Origin: Maricaulis sp034659015
GTDB taxonomy: Bacteria; Pseudomonadota; Alphaproteobacteria; Caulobacterales; Maricaulaceae
Length of the DNA stretch: 64,000 nucleotides
Direction of reading: 5' to 3'
Assembly (NCBI GenBank): GCA_034659015.1
Contig: JAYEGL010000014.1
Coordinates: 62,001 to 126,000 of the forward strand
A model generated the notes under the pieces. It ran no database searches. It was not told the origin of the DNA and worked only from the letters and a program-made list of their open reading frames with translations. Shown here piece after piece: positions 33,928 to 42,185 of this stretch. Position 1 is the stretch's first letter, and each line of letters starts with the position of its first letter. The position numbers and the translations under genes were made by a program.

Positions 33928-34065
33928 CGGCCTTCCTGGCGTCGCGGGCGGTCATTCCATGCGGACGGCAATCCATTGTGTGGCAGGCCCGAACAGCATG
34001 CTTGGCGAACAATGTTCACTTCTATAGGTTCGCCGTTCGAACGCCACCCGCCGGAATCACGCGTC

Positions 34066-35370
34066 ATGGGCCGAGATACCCTTGTTTCCACACAGCTGGA
34101 AGAGACACCGGACGCGGATCCCATCCGGCCGCTCCGCGTCCTCGTCACCGGCTATCGCTCGCACCCCCATGTCGGCGGCCAGGGCGTCTATATCCGCGAA
34201 CTGACGCGCGCACTCCAGGCCATGGGCCATACGGTGAGCGTCGCCTCGGGCCCGCCCTATCCGGACCTCGATCCCGGCATCGGGCTGATCCGGCTGCCTT
34301 CGCTCGACCTGTTTGCGGAAAAGAACGCCTTCCTCGCCCTGCGCCCGAGGCACTTAACCTCCTGGGCGGACCTGTCGGAATGGCTGGCGCACAATTCCGG
34401 CGCGTTCGGCGAACTCTATGCCTTCGCCCGCCGCCTGGACACCTATCTGGCCGGGCATGCCGGCGAATACGACGTGATCCACGACAACCAGACCCTGGCC
34501 AGCCCCTTCCTGCGGATCGGAAAACGCCTGCCGGTCGTCACCACCCTGCACCACCCGATCGCCATCGACCACGACTACGCCCTGGCGGCGGCGGACACGT
34601 GGTGGAAAGCGCTGCTGACCCGGCGCTGGTACCGTTTCGTCGGGATGCAGGCCCGCACGGCCCGCCAGCTCGACCGTCTGCTGGCCGTGTCCGAGGCCGC
34701 ACGCGACACCCATGCCGCGCGCTATGGCGTCGACCCGGAGCGCGTCCGCGTGGCCTATAACGGCATCGACCACGACGTCTTCACCCCGGATGCCGCCATC
34801 CCGCGCGAAACCGGCCTGATCGTGACGACCGCCAGCGCAGACGTGCCGATCAAGGGGCTGGACGTGCTGATCGACGCTCTCGCCCAGGTCGCCGCAGCGC
34901 GGCCCAAGGCCCGGCTGCACATTGTCGGGCAATTGCGCGACGGCCCGGCCAAGCGGCGCCTCGCTACCCACGGGCTGAGCCAGCGCGTGACCTCCTCGAG
35001 CGACCTCACCCGCGCAGAGATCGCCGATCTCTACCGCCGCGCCCATATCGTCGCCTGCCCGGCGCGTTTCGAAGGCTTCGGCTTTCCCGCCGCCGAAGCC
35101 ATGGCCTGCGGCGCAGCCGTGGTGTCCAGCGACGGCGGCGCCCTGCCCGAAGTGGTCGGCGATGCCGGTCTGGTCTCTCCGGCCGGCGATGCCGGCGCGA
35201 TGGCCGCCAATCTGGCCCGCCTGCTCGACGCCCCGGCGGAAGCCGCCCGGCTGGGCGAGCGCGCCAGCGCGCGGGCCCGGGCCGAATTCAACTGGTCGGG
35301 CCATGCCCTGGCCGCCTCGCGACTCTATGCCGAAGCGCTCGCCGAACGGGACACCGCCCGCACATGCTGA
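34066..35370 (+). CDS. GT4-family glycosyltransferase
   Basis: GT-B fold glycosyltransferase, 434 residues. After a short disordered start, LRVLVTGYRSHPHVGGQGVYIRELTRALQAMGHTVSV is the N-terminal Rossmann half; VVTTLHHPIAIDHDYAL and LLAVSEAARDTHAARYGV are acceptor-side segments, and YNGIDHDVFTPD the linker. The nucleotide-sugar half has HIVGQL, then PARFEGFGFPAAEAMACGAAVVSSDGGALPEVVGDAGLV, the ExFGxxxxEAMACG motif. Sugar donor and acceptor are unknown. The last 7 bp overlap the downstream methyltransferase gene, so it is the first gene of a tight cluster. Confidence 0.88.
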   Translation: MGRDTLVSTQLEETPDADPIRPLRVLVTGYRSHPHVGGQGVYIRELTRALQAMGHTVSVASGPPYPDLDPGIGLIRLPSLDLFAEKNAFLALRPRHLTSWADLSEWLAHNSGAFGELYAFARRLDTYLAGHAGEYDVIHDNQTLASPFLRIGKRLPVVTTLHHPIAIDHDYALAAADTWWKALLTRRWYRFVGMQARTARQLDRLLAVSEAARDTHAARYGVDPERVRVAYNGIDHDVFTPDAAIPRETGLIVTTASADVPIKGLDVLIDALAQVAAARPKARLHIVGQLRDGPAKRRLATHGLSQRVTSSSDLTRAEIADLYRRAHIVACPARFEGFGFPAAEAMACGAAVVSSDGGALPEVVGDAGLVSPAGDAGAMAANLARLLDAPAEAARLGERASARARAEFNWSGHALAASRLYAEALAERDTARTC

Positions 35371-36083
35371 CCATCCGCCTCAAGCCGCTGGACCTGCAGC
35401 CGGGTCAGCGCGTGCTCGATCTGGGCTGCGGGGAAGGCCGCCACCTGCACGGGCTCTACTGGGACGAAACCCCGGTGACGGTCGTGGGTGCCGATCTGTG
35501 CCATGACGACGTCGTCACCGCGCTGGACAAGTTTTTCGAACTGCCGCCGCCGGAACCAGCCTCGGATCTGCGCGCTGCCGTGCTGACGACGGCCAATGGC
35601 GAAACCCTGCCCTTCCCGGACCGGACATTCGACCGGATCATCTGTTCGGAAGTGCTCGAGCATGTGCCCGATCCGGATCTCTTCCTGGCGGAGATATCGC
35701 GCCTTCTGAAACCCGGCGGCATTTTCGTCGCGTCGGTGCCGCGCTATTGGCCCGAGGCGATCTGCTGGTGGCTGGCGCCGGGCTATCCGCGCACGCCCGG
35801 CGGCCATGTGCGCATCTTCAGGCCCGACGGTCTCAAGGCACAGGTCGAGAAACACGGCTTCCGGCGCTTTTCGCGGCACTGGGCGCACAGCCTGCACAGC
35901 CCCTATTGGTGGCTGCAATGTGCCCTGTGGAACAGCCGCGACACCTCCAGCCTGGTGCGGCTCTACCGCAAATTCCTGGAATGGGACCTGCTGGAAAGGC
36001 CTTGGCTGACGCGCACGATGGAGCGTGTGCTCGACCCGGTGATGGGCAAGTCCGTCGTCATGTATTTCCGGAAGACGGCCTGA
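35364..36083 (+). CDS. SAM-dependent methyltransferase (type 11)
   Basis: Class I methyltransferase, 239 residues. Motif I is QRVLDLGCGEGRHLHGLY, SAM-binding acid loop VVGADLCHDDVVTAL, motif II FDRIICSEVLEHVPDPDLFLAEISRLLKPGGIFVASVPRYWPE. The C-terminal half carries aromatic-rich segments (WAHSLHSPYWWLQCALW) that could bind a lipid or polyprenyl-like acceptor. The start overlaps the glycosyltransferase gene by 7 bp and its stop overlaps the ATG of the next gene (TGATG). Substrate unknown; probably modifies the product of the glycosyltransferase or the same scaffold. Confidence 0.85.
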   Translation: MLTIRLKPLDLQPGQRVLDLGCGEGRHLHGLYWDETPVTVVGADLCHDDVVTALDKFFELPPPEPASDLRAAVLTTANGETLPFPDRTFDRIICSEVLEHVPDPDLFLAEISRLLKPGGIFVASVPRYWPEAICWWLAPGYPRTPGGHVRIFRPDGLKAQVEKHGFRRFSRHWAHSLHSPYWWLQCALWNSRDTSSLVRLYRKFLEWDLLERPWLTRTMERVLDPVMGKSVVMYFRKTA

Positions 36084-37180
36084 TGGCGGGGCCGGTGGAT
36101 ATCCGCGCCTGCGCCCGTCATATCGAGGCGCTGCAGCGCCCCGGCGGCGACATCCCCTGGATCGAGGCCGGCGTGTGGGACGCCTGGAATCACGGCGAAG
36201 GCGCGATGGGCCTGGCCATCGCCGGCCGCGAGGCGGCCGCCCGCAAGGCGCTCGACCATCTGATCGAGCGCCAGGAGAGCGATGGCGGCTGGACCGGGGA
36301 TCTGGGCGCCTCGGTGCCGCTGGACGAGGCCAACCGCAATCTCGTTCCGGGCACGCCGGAAACGGCCCGCGACACCAATTTTTCCGGCTATGCCGCGGTG
36401 ACCGTGCTGCGCTCCCTGCTGGCGCTGGGTGCCCTGTCGGAGCTGCCGCGCTACTGGCCGATGGTGAAGGCGGCGATGGATTTCGTACTCGCCCACCAGA
36501 CCGGGCATGGCGACATTGTCTGGCGCGCGAAAGATGGCGAGGAAGCGCTCGACAGCATCGACTCCCTGCGCGCCGGCAATGCTTCGCTCTACAAATCCCT
36601 GGAATGCGCCATCCTGATGGGCCGCCTGCTCGAAGAGCCGGTCGACGGCTGGATCGCGGCCCGGCGCCGGCTGGGCGCCGCCCTGCGCGAGAACGATGCC
36701 CGCTTCGATCGCACGGGCACCGACCGGCGGCGCTATGCCATGGACTGGTACTATCCCGTGCTGGCCGGTGTGGTGCCCGACGAGACCGGTCGCGCGCGTC
36801 TCTATGCCCGCTGGACCGATTTCGTGAAACCCGGACTGGGTTGCCGCTGCGTGTCAGACGAGCCTTGGGTGACGGCCGCTGAGACCGCGGAACTGGCGCT
36901 CGCCTGCCTCGTCGTGGGCAAACGCGAACAGGCTCGCAGCCTGATCGCCGACCTGGCACCGCTGAAGGCGCGGGATGGCGGCTACTGGATGGGCTGGCAG
37001 TTCAACGAGGAAATCGTCTGGCCCTATGAACGCCCCAGCTGGACGGCCGGCGCGATGATCCTGGCCGCCGACGCGCTGGACGGGCTGACGCCGGGATCGG
37101 ACCTTCTGATCCGCAACTGGGTGGCCGAATACCCGCTCAGGCCAGACGCCGAAGCACTTCCAGCGTTCCTGTCCGTCTGA
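36083..37180 (+). CDS. Alpha/alpha-toroid protein, prenyltransferase/squalene-cyclase-like
   Basis: Protein of the alpha/alpha toroid class (prenyltransferase-like / squalene-hopene cyclase-like repeats). 365 residues. Repeat-type motifs: ALDHLIERQESDGGWTGDLG (QW-like, Q-x-x-DGGW), FVLAHQTGHGDIVW, ADLAPLKARDGGYWMGWQFNEEIVW. Aromatic residues line one face as in terpene cyclase-like barrels, but the catalytic DxDD motif is not seen, so cyclase activity is doubtful; a glycan or polyprenyl-binding role is equally possible. The start overlaps the methyltransferase stop. The end overlaps the convergent methyltransferase gene at 37137 by 44 bp. Function not known. Confidence 0.75.
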   Translation: MAGPVDIRACARHIEALQRPGGDIPWIEAGVWDAWNHGEGAMGLAIAGREAAARKALDHLIERQESDGGWTGDLGASVPLDEANRNLVPGTPETARDTNFSGYAAVTVLRSLLALGALSELPRYWPMVKAAMDFVLAHQTGHGDIVWRAKDGEEALDSIDSLRAGNASLYKSLECAILMGRLLEEPVDGWIAARRRLGAALRENDARFDRTGTDRRRYAMDWYYPVLAGVVPDETGRARLYARWTDFVKPGLGCRCVSDEPWVTAAETAELALACLVVGKREQARSLIADLAPLKARDGGYWMGWQFNEEIVWPYERPSWTAGAMILAADALDGLTPGSDLLIRNWVAEYPLRPDAEALPAFLSV

Positions 37181-37742
37181 CCGGCTCGAACAGGCCGGAC
37201 GCCGAAGCCAGTTTCCAGACTTCGTAGGGCGGACGGCCGCCATCGGCGGGATCCGGGAAAACGTCATGAATGGCCAGCAGCCCGCCGGGCAGGATCCGCC
37301 CGGCCCAGCCGCGATAGTCGGCCAGGGCGGCCGCCATGGAATGCCCGCCATCGATGAAGACCATGCCCAGTGGCGTGGTCCAGTGCGCCGCCACCGTCGC
37401 GGACCGTCCGACGATGGGGATCACGCAATCTTCCAGCCCAGCGCGGAACAGCGTCTCGCGCAGGGCCGGCAGGGTTTCGACCGCGCCCAGTTCGGCATTG
37501 TAGAGATCCGGGTCGTGGTATTCCTCGCCCTTCTGGTGCTCTTCGGAGCCACGATGATGGTCCAGCGTGTAGAGCACGCTCCCCGCCTCCCGCACCGCGG
37601 GACCGAGATAGAGTGCCGACTTGCCGCAATAGGAACCGATCTCCAAGACGGGCCCCAGCCGACCCGCCTCGCGCGCATGATCTGCCAGCGCCTCGCCCTC
37701 CTCGGGCGAGAGAAAGCCTTTGACGGTATCCGGGTCGAGCAT
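37137..37742 (-). CDS. Class I SAM-dependent methyltransferase (Methyltransf_24-like)
   Basis: 201 residues. Motif I is GPVLEIGSYCGKSALYLG, with a glycine-rich loop typical of the CmcI/Methyltransf_24 group; then VLYTLDHHRGSEEHQKGEEYHD (a metal-like His/Glu-rich loop), VGRSATVAAHW, LGMVFIDGGHSMAAALADYRGWAGRILPGGLLAIHDVF. Such enzymes often methylate sugar hydroxyls. It lies convergent to the cluster at 34066-37180 with its 3' end overlapping the toroid gene by 44 bp. The lipoprotein gene ends at 37742, one base into this start, so those two are an operon. Confidence 0.83.
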   Translation of the reverse strand: MLDPDTVKGFLSPEEGEALADHAREAGRLGPVLEIGSYCGKSALYLGPAVREAGSVLYTLDHHRGSEEHQKGEEYHDPDLYNAELGAVETLPALRETLFRAGLEDCVIPIVGRSATVAAHWTTPLGMVFIDGGHSMAAALADYRGWAGRILPGGLLAIHDVFPDPADGGRPPYEVWKLASASGLFEPVRRTGTLEVLRRLA

Positions 37743-38404
37743 CAGGAAAGGCTGTCGGTACGGCCGGAATTGCGGCGCAATGTGACGAGTTCGTCGACAC
37801 GCTCGCGCAGGCTGTCGGTGCGCACGGCCAACAGGTCGCGCTCGGCTATGAGCTGGCCGGCCAGCTCGCTGTCGGCCGGAGCCGGCATGTCCGCAATCAG
37901 CGTGTCGAACAGGGCCAGCGTGTCGCGGGCCTGCGCCGATGCCGTCTCGGCCTCGCCGATACTGCGGCTGAGGGCGGCACGGGACGCCCCGCCGCCGCTG
38001 TGGACAAGTTCCGCGGCGGCCGTGTCGACCGCGCCGGTGAGCTCCCAGGCGAGCGTGATGTCGGTCAGGAGACGCGCCGGGAATCCGGGCGCATCCAGCA
38101 TGGTTTCATTGGCATCGAGATAGCGCGCGACAGGGGTGGCGGCATCGGGCGCGTCATCGCCGGACTGACCGGTCAGCTGCCCCATCCAGCGCATCGCCGT
38201 TTCCATGGAGCCGGCTGTACGGATCCAGCCGCGCTGGCGCGCCACATCCTCGAAATCGGAGGCCGTACGGCTCAAGGCCGCCTGTTGCGGCGACGCTTCG
38301 CTTTCGGCGGTGAAGCGGGAGGAGACGGAGATCGGAGCGCTGGCACAGCCCGCCGCGAGAGAACACGCGGCAACGGCCACAAGAAGACACCGAATTCCGA
38401 TCAT
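37742..38404 (-). CDS. Lipoprotein of unknown function with helical mature part
   Basis: 220 residues from the ATG at 38404 (38428 would add eight). The signal peptide holds two cysteines (AVAACSLAAGCASAP); the second gives the better lipobox. The mature protein is a series of charged helices (QQAALSRTASDFEDVARQRGW, ARLLTDITLAWELTGAVDTAAAELVHS, RDTLALFDTLIADM, LRERVDELVTLRRNSG), suggesting a helical bundle or coiled coil on the periplasmic face. Not recognised. It shares its last base with the start of the downstream methyltransferase and is divergent from the prolyl aminopeptidase gene. Confidence 0.65.
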   Translation of the reverse strand: MIGIRCLLVAVAACSLAAGCASAPISVSSRFTAESEASPQQAALSRTASDFEDVARQRGWIRTAGSMETAMRWMGQLTGQSGDDAPDAATPVARYLDANETMLDAPGFPARLLTDITLAWELTGAVDTAAAELVHSGGGASRAALSRSIGEAETASAQARDTLALFDTLIADMPAPADSELAGQLIAERDLLAVRTDSLRERVDELVTLRRNSGRTDSLS

Positions 38405-38520
38405 TACGCAGTAGTTCCCGACTGTCAAAGATTAGCCCCAACATGAAAGATGATATAGGGACATGGCCCGTTAGGCTATGGTTTATTGCGTTTACGATGC
38501 GCTAACAGGACTTGACCGGA

Positions 38521-39486
38521 ATGGACGCCTCCTATTCACGCCGCCTGCTCTATCCGCCGATACACCCGAGCGACACGTTCCGCCTGCCTGTGGGCGACGG
38601 GCACGAACTGCATGTCGAGGAGTGCGGGCGTGCGGACGGGCTGCCCGTCATCACGCTGCATGGCGGGCCTGGCGGCGGCGTGTCGCCGGCCCTGCGGCGC
38701 TTCTTCGATCCGCGCCGCTACCGCGTCATCCTGTTCGACCAGCGCGGCTGCGGACGCTCGACGCCGCACGGCGAGCTCGCGAACAACACGACGGACGACC
38801 TGATCGACGATATCGAGCGCATCCGCGAGCGCATGGGTATCGACAAATGGCTGGTTTTCGGCGGGTCCTGGGGCGCCACCCTGGCGCTGGCCTATGCGCG
38901 CCGCCATCCGGACCGCTGTCTCGGCCTGATCCTGCGCGGCGTCTTCCTGTGCACCGAGCTGGAACTGCACTGGTTCTACCGCCAGGGCGCCAACATGCTG
39001 TTTCCCGACGCCTGGGAACGCCTGGTCGATCCGCTGGCACCGGAAGAACGCGACGACATCGTCCGCGCCTATTACGAACGCCTTGCGGAACCGGATATGG
39101 TTCGCCGCCGGCCCGACGCCCTGGCCTGGGCCCGCTGGGAAAGCGCCCTGATCTCGATGACGGGCGATCCGTCGGCACCGCTGGCCGATCCGGTGCGCGC
39201 CGACGCACTGGCCCGGCTGGAGACGCACTACTTCGTGAACCGCGGATTTTTCGAGCGCGACGGTGTGCTGCTCGAGGATGTCGACCGCTTCAATCACCTG
39301 CCCGGCGTGATCGTGCAGGGCCGTTACGACATGGTGACGCCGCCGCGTTCGGCCTGGGCGCTGGCGCGGGCCTGGCCGCGCGCACGCCTGCAGATGATCG
39401 GCGATGCGGGACATGCGGCCGGCGAGCCGGGTGTGGTCGATGCGCTGGTTCGCGCCACGGACGCCTTTGCCGACCAGCTGGCCTAG
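38521..39486 (+). CDS. pip: Prolyl iminopeptidase
   Basis: Alpha/beta hydrolase that removes N-terminal proline from peptides (S33 family), cytoplasmic. 321 residues. LHGGPGGGVSPAL is the oxyanion-hole region (~47-59), DQRGCGRSTPHGELANNTTDDLIDDIERIRERMGI is highly typical of PIP, and the nucleophile is S116 in VFGGSWGATLALAY. The Asp is in GRYDMVTP and the His in GDAGHAAGEPG. The ATG at 38521 starts MDASYSRRLLYPPI, matching family starts. A strong terminator shared with the convergent symporter gene follows. Confidence 0.93.
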   Translation: MDASYSRRLLYPPIHPSDTFRLPVGDGHELHVEECGRADGLPVITLHGGPGGGVSPALRRFFDPRRYRVILFDQRGCGRSTPHGELANNTTDDLIDDIERIRERMGIDKWLVFGGSWGATLALAYARRHPDRCLGLILRGVFLCTELELHWFYRQGANMLFPDAWERLVDPLAPEERDDIVRAYYERLAEPDMVRRRPDALAWARWESALISMTGDPSAPLADPVRADALARLETHYFVNRGFFERDGVLLEDVDRFNHLPGVIVQGRYDMVTPPRSAWALARAWPRARLQMIGDAGHAAGEPGVVDALVRATDAFADQLA

Positions 39487-39516
39487 CGCCCGCCGGAAAA
39501 TCAGACCCCCGAAAAC

Positions 39517-39555
39517 CAGGCCCCCGGCGCCGTCGCGCCGGGGGCCTGTTTCTTT
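39517..39555 (+). terminator. Strong bidirectional terminator
   Basis: A perfect 14-bp stem, CAGGCCCCCGGCGC (39517-39530) with its complement at 39535-39548, has a 4-nt loop and is followed by TTTCTTT. On the minus strand the stem is followed by GTTTTC. It lies between the convergent pip and symporter genes and should end both. Confidence 0.88.
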
Positions 39556-39561
39556 CGAGGT

Positions 39562-40914
39562 CTATCCCAGACCCAGCGCGATGCCGACCTGGCCTGCATT
39601 GAACTTGGCGTCGAGGCCCAGCAGCAGGATGACGGCAATGGCCGGCGGCACGATCCATCGCACGCAGAAATGGAAGAACTCGAACAGGCCGCGCCCGGTG
39701 TGCGACAGCTCGCTCTTCAGCAGATCCTTGGGAAGCACCCAGCCGGCGAAGACGGCCACGAGGAAACCGCCGAGCGGCAGCAGGAAGCTGCCCGAGACCC
39801 AGTCGACGAAAGAGCTGGCGAACTCGGAGGAGTAAACCGCGCCGGCGCCGATCATGAAGGCGAAGAAGCCCAGCAGGGCCGCCGTCTGGGGCCGGCCGAA
39901 ATTGGCGTGCTCGTCGACGAAGGCGACTGTGGCTTCCAGCAGCGAGATCGACGAGGTCAGCGCCGCAATGAAGGCCAGGGCGAAGAAGGCCCCGCCGATG
40001 ATATTGCCCGCCGGCATGTCGGCGAAGACGGCCGGAAGCGCGCTGAAGATCAGACCCAGGCCTTCGGCCGGATCGATGCCCACCATGAAGACGATCGGGA
40101 AGATCATCAGGCCCGCGACCATGGCAACCATGGTGTCGGCCGAGGCAATGATCACCGAGGAGGACCCGATATTGGTGTCCTTGGGAAGATAGGAGCCGTA
40201 GGTGATCATGATGGCCGAGGCCACCGAGACCGAGAAGAAGGCCTGGCCGAGTGCGGCGACGAAGGTCCCGCCGTTCACCACCGAAAAGTCCGGCGTGAAC
40301 AGGAAGGCCACGGCCTCTCCGGCATGGCCGTTGAGCAGGGAATAGGCGGTCAGGCCGAGCAGGACGATGAAGAAGAGCGGCATCAGCATGGTGGCGACGC
40401 GCTCGATACCGCCCTTGAGGCCCTGGGCGACGATCCAGATCGTCAGGCCCATGAAGACGGCGTGCCAGACGAGCTGGGTGCCCTGGCCTTCATAGAACAT
40501 GGTGGCGCCCGCATCGGAGCCGAATCCGCCGGCGAAACCCGCCGCGGAGAAGGCCATGACCTGGCCGGCGATTACCGAATAGGTGGTCAGGATCAGGAAG
40601 CCGCCGGCGGTACACACCCAGCCCACGATCGACCAGCCGCCGGACTTGCCCGCTTCCAGCGCCATCTTGCGCGTCGAGGAAATCGCCGATTGCTGGGCGT
40701 TGCGGCCGATCGCGATCTCGGCCATCAGCACCGGCAGCGCGAACAGGATCACGCAGGCGATGTAGATCAGCACGAAGGCCGACCCGCCATTCTGACCCGT
40801 CATGAACGGGAAACGCCAGAGATTGCCGAGACCGACAGCGGACCCCACCGCTGCCATGATGAAAGCGAAACGCGACGACCAGTGCGCGTGCGTTCCCGTG
40901 GGCGAAACCGCCAT
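39562..40914 (-). CDS. SNF-family sodium-dependent transporter
   Basis: Neurotransmitter:sodium symporter family (NSS, LeuT-like), usually taking up amino acids with Na+. 450 residues. HWSSRFAFIMAAVGSAVGLGNLWRFPFMTGQNGGSAFVLIYI is the classic start of the family (unwound TM1 with NLWRFPF). About eleven to twelve TM segments follow, including GQAFFSVSVASAIMITYGSY and AALTSSISLLEATVAFVDE, both substrate/Na+-site helices. The C-terminal end KFNAGQVGIALGLG is short. It is convergent with pip and lies 125 bp from rodA with the same orientation; no functional link to the rod operon is evident. Confidence 0.9.
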   Translation of the reverse strand: MAVSPTGTHAHWSSRFAFIMAAVGSAVGLGNLWRFPFMTGQNGGSAFVLIYIACVILFALPVLMAEIAIGRNAQQSAISSTRKMALEAGKSGGWSIVGWVCTAGGFLILTTYSVIAGQVMAFSAAGFAGGFGSDAGATMFYEGQGTQLVWHAVFMGLTIWIVAQGLKGGIERVATMLMPLFFIVLLGLTAYSLLNGHAGEAVAFLFTPDFSVVNGGTFVAALGQAFFSVSVASAIMITYGSYLPKDTNIGSSSVIIASADTMVAMVAGLMIFPIVFMVGIDPAEGLGLIFSALPAVFADMPAGNIIGGAFFALAFIAALTSSISLLEATVAFVDEHANFGRPQTAALLGFFAFMIGAGAVYSSEFASSFVDWVSGSFLLPLGGFLVAVFAGWVLPKDLLKSELSHTGRGLFEFFHFCVRWIVPPAIAVILLLGLDAKFNAGQVGIALGLG

Positions 40915-41039
40915 TGAACCTCTCCCCTACCAAAGCGCGGAAACCGCGCACTACTTGCGAAAAATTGTCGCGCACACTTCCCCAAGCGCAGGCTTTGGTC
41001 AAGCTGGCTTCGCCAGCGCACATGCCCTTGCATGCAAGG

Positions 41040-42185
41040 CTATCCGAACAGGCCCGCGCCCCGCGGCGGTTCGGCATTGCGGTGAATGTGGGCGCCGAGG
41101 ATCAGCCCGAAACCGGCCAGCACGGCCATCATCACGGTGCCGCCATAGGAAATCAGCGGCAAGGGCACGCCGACAACGGGCAGCGCGCCCATCACCATGC
41201 CCACATTGATGATGACGTAGAGCGCGAATGTGGTCGCCACGCCCATGCACATGAGCCGCAGGAAGACCGACTTGCAGCTCACCGCAATGGCCACGGTATT
41301 GGCCAGCACCAGCACATAGATCGCCAGCACGACCAGCCCGCCCACAAAGCCGAACTCCTCGCCCAGAATGGTGAAAATGAAGTCGGTCTGCTTTTCCGGC
41401 AGGTATTCCAGCTGGGACTGCGTGCCTTCCATGAACCCCTTGCCGGTGAAGCCGCCCGAGCCGAGCGCGATCTTGGACTGCAGGATCTGGTAGCCGGCGC
41501 CGAGCGGATCGGCGTCCGGGTTGAACATCGTCATGATCCGCTCGCGCTGGTATTCCTGCAGCCCGTAACGGAAGAAACCGATCCCGCCGACCAGTCCGGC
41601 GATGCCGGCCGGCAGGATGATCTTCCAGCTCAGGCCGGCCAGGTAGACCACCGCCCCGCCCGTCGCGACGAGCAGCAGCGTCGTGCCCAGGTCGGGCTGC
41701 TTCGCGATGAGCAGCGCCGGCAGGGCGATCAGGGCGGCCGGGATCATCAGCCCGCCCAGGCTGGACACCTTCTCCATCGGCAGGTCGTGATAGAAGCGGG
41801 CCAGGGCGAAGACGACGGCCAGCTTCATCATTTCGGAGGGCTGGAAGCGGACCGGACCGATATCCAGCCAGCGCTGCGAGCCGTTGATGGTCACCCCCGC
41901 CAGCTCGACACCGACCAGCAGGATCAGGGCGACGAAATAGATCGGATAGGCCACGCCCATCCAGAAGCGCGGCGGGAACATGGCGATGACCATCATGCCG
42001 CCGAAGGCGATGGAGAACCGGATGGCGTGATTGACCGCCCAGGGCGTCCAGCTGCCGCCGGCCACCGAATAGAGCATGCCCACGCCGGCCGCACCCAGAA
42101 GGACGAGGAGAAGGACCAGCGTCCAGTTGAGCTCCATCAGCTTGCCGCGCAGGTCGCGCGGCACGCTCTCGCGGAAGACGGCCAT
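41040..42185 (-). CDS. rodA: Rod-shape determining SEDS glycosyltransferase RodA
   Basis: SEDS-family peptidoglycan glycosyltransferase of the elongasome, working with PBP2. 381 residues with ten TM helices. SEDS landmarks: INGSQRWLDIGPVRFQPSEMMKLAVVFALA, KQPDLGTTLLL, ALGSGGFTGKGFMEGTQSQLEYLPEKQTDFIFTILGEEFGF and VGVPLPLISYGGT. The catalytic Asp region (EKQTDFIF) is in place. Last gene of the operon mreB-mreC-mreD-mrdA-rodA; its ATG touches the TGA of mrdA. Confidence 0.96.
   Translation of the reverse strand: MAVFRESVPRDLRGKLMELNWTLVLLLVLLGAAGVGMLYSVAGGSWTPWAVNHAIRFSIAFGGMMVIAMFPPRFWMGVAYPIYFVALILLVGVELAGVTINGSQRWLDIGPVRFQPSEMMKLAVVFALARFYHDLPMEKVSSLGGLMIPAALIALPALLIAKQPDLGTTLLLVATGGAVVYLAGLSWKIILPAGIAGLVGGIGFFRYGLQEYQRERIMTMFNPDADPLGAGYQILQSKIALGSGGFTGKGFMEGTQSQLEYLPEKQTDFIFTILGEEFGFVGGLVVLAIYVLVLANTVAIAVSCKSVFLRLMCMGVATTFALYVIINVGMVMGALPVVGVPLPLISYGGTVMMAVLAGFGLILGAHIHRNAEPPRGAGLFG

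Noticed and set aside
40915..41039. Short hairpins (for example AGCTGGCTTCGCCAGC) downstream of rodA
   Set aside because: No T-run on either strand and weak stems; not reported as a terminator.
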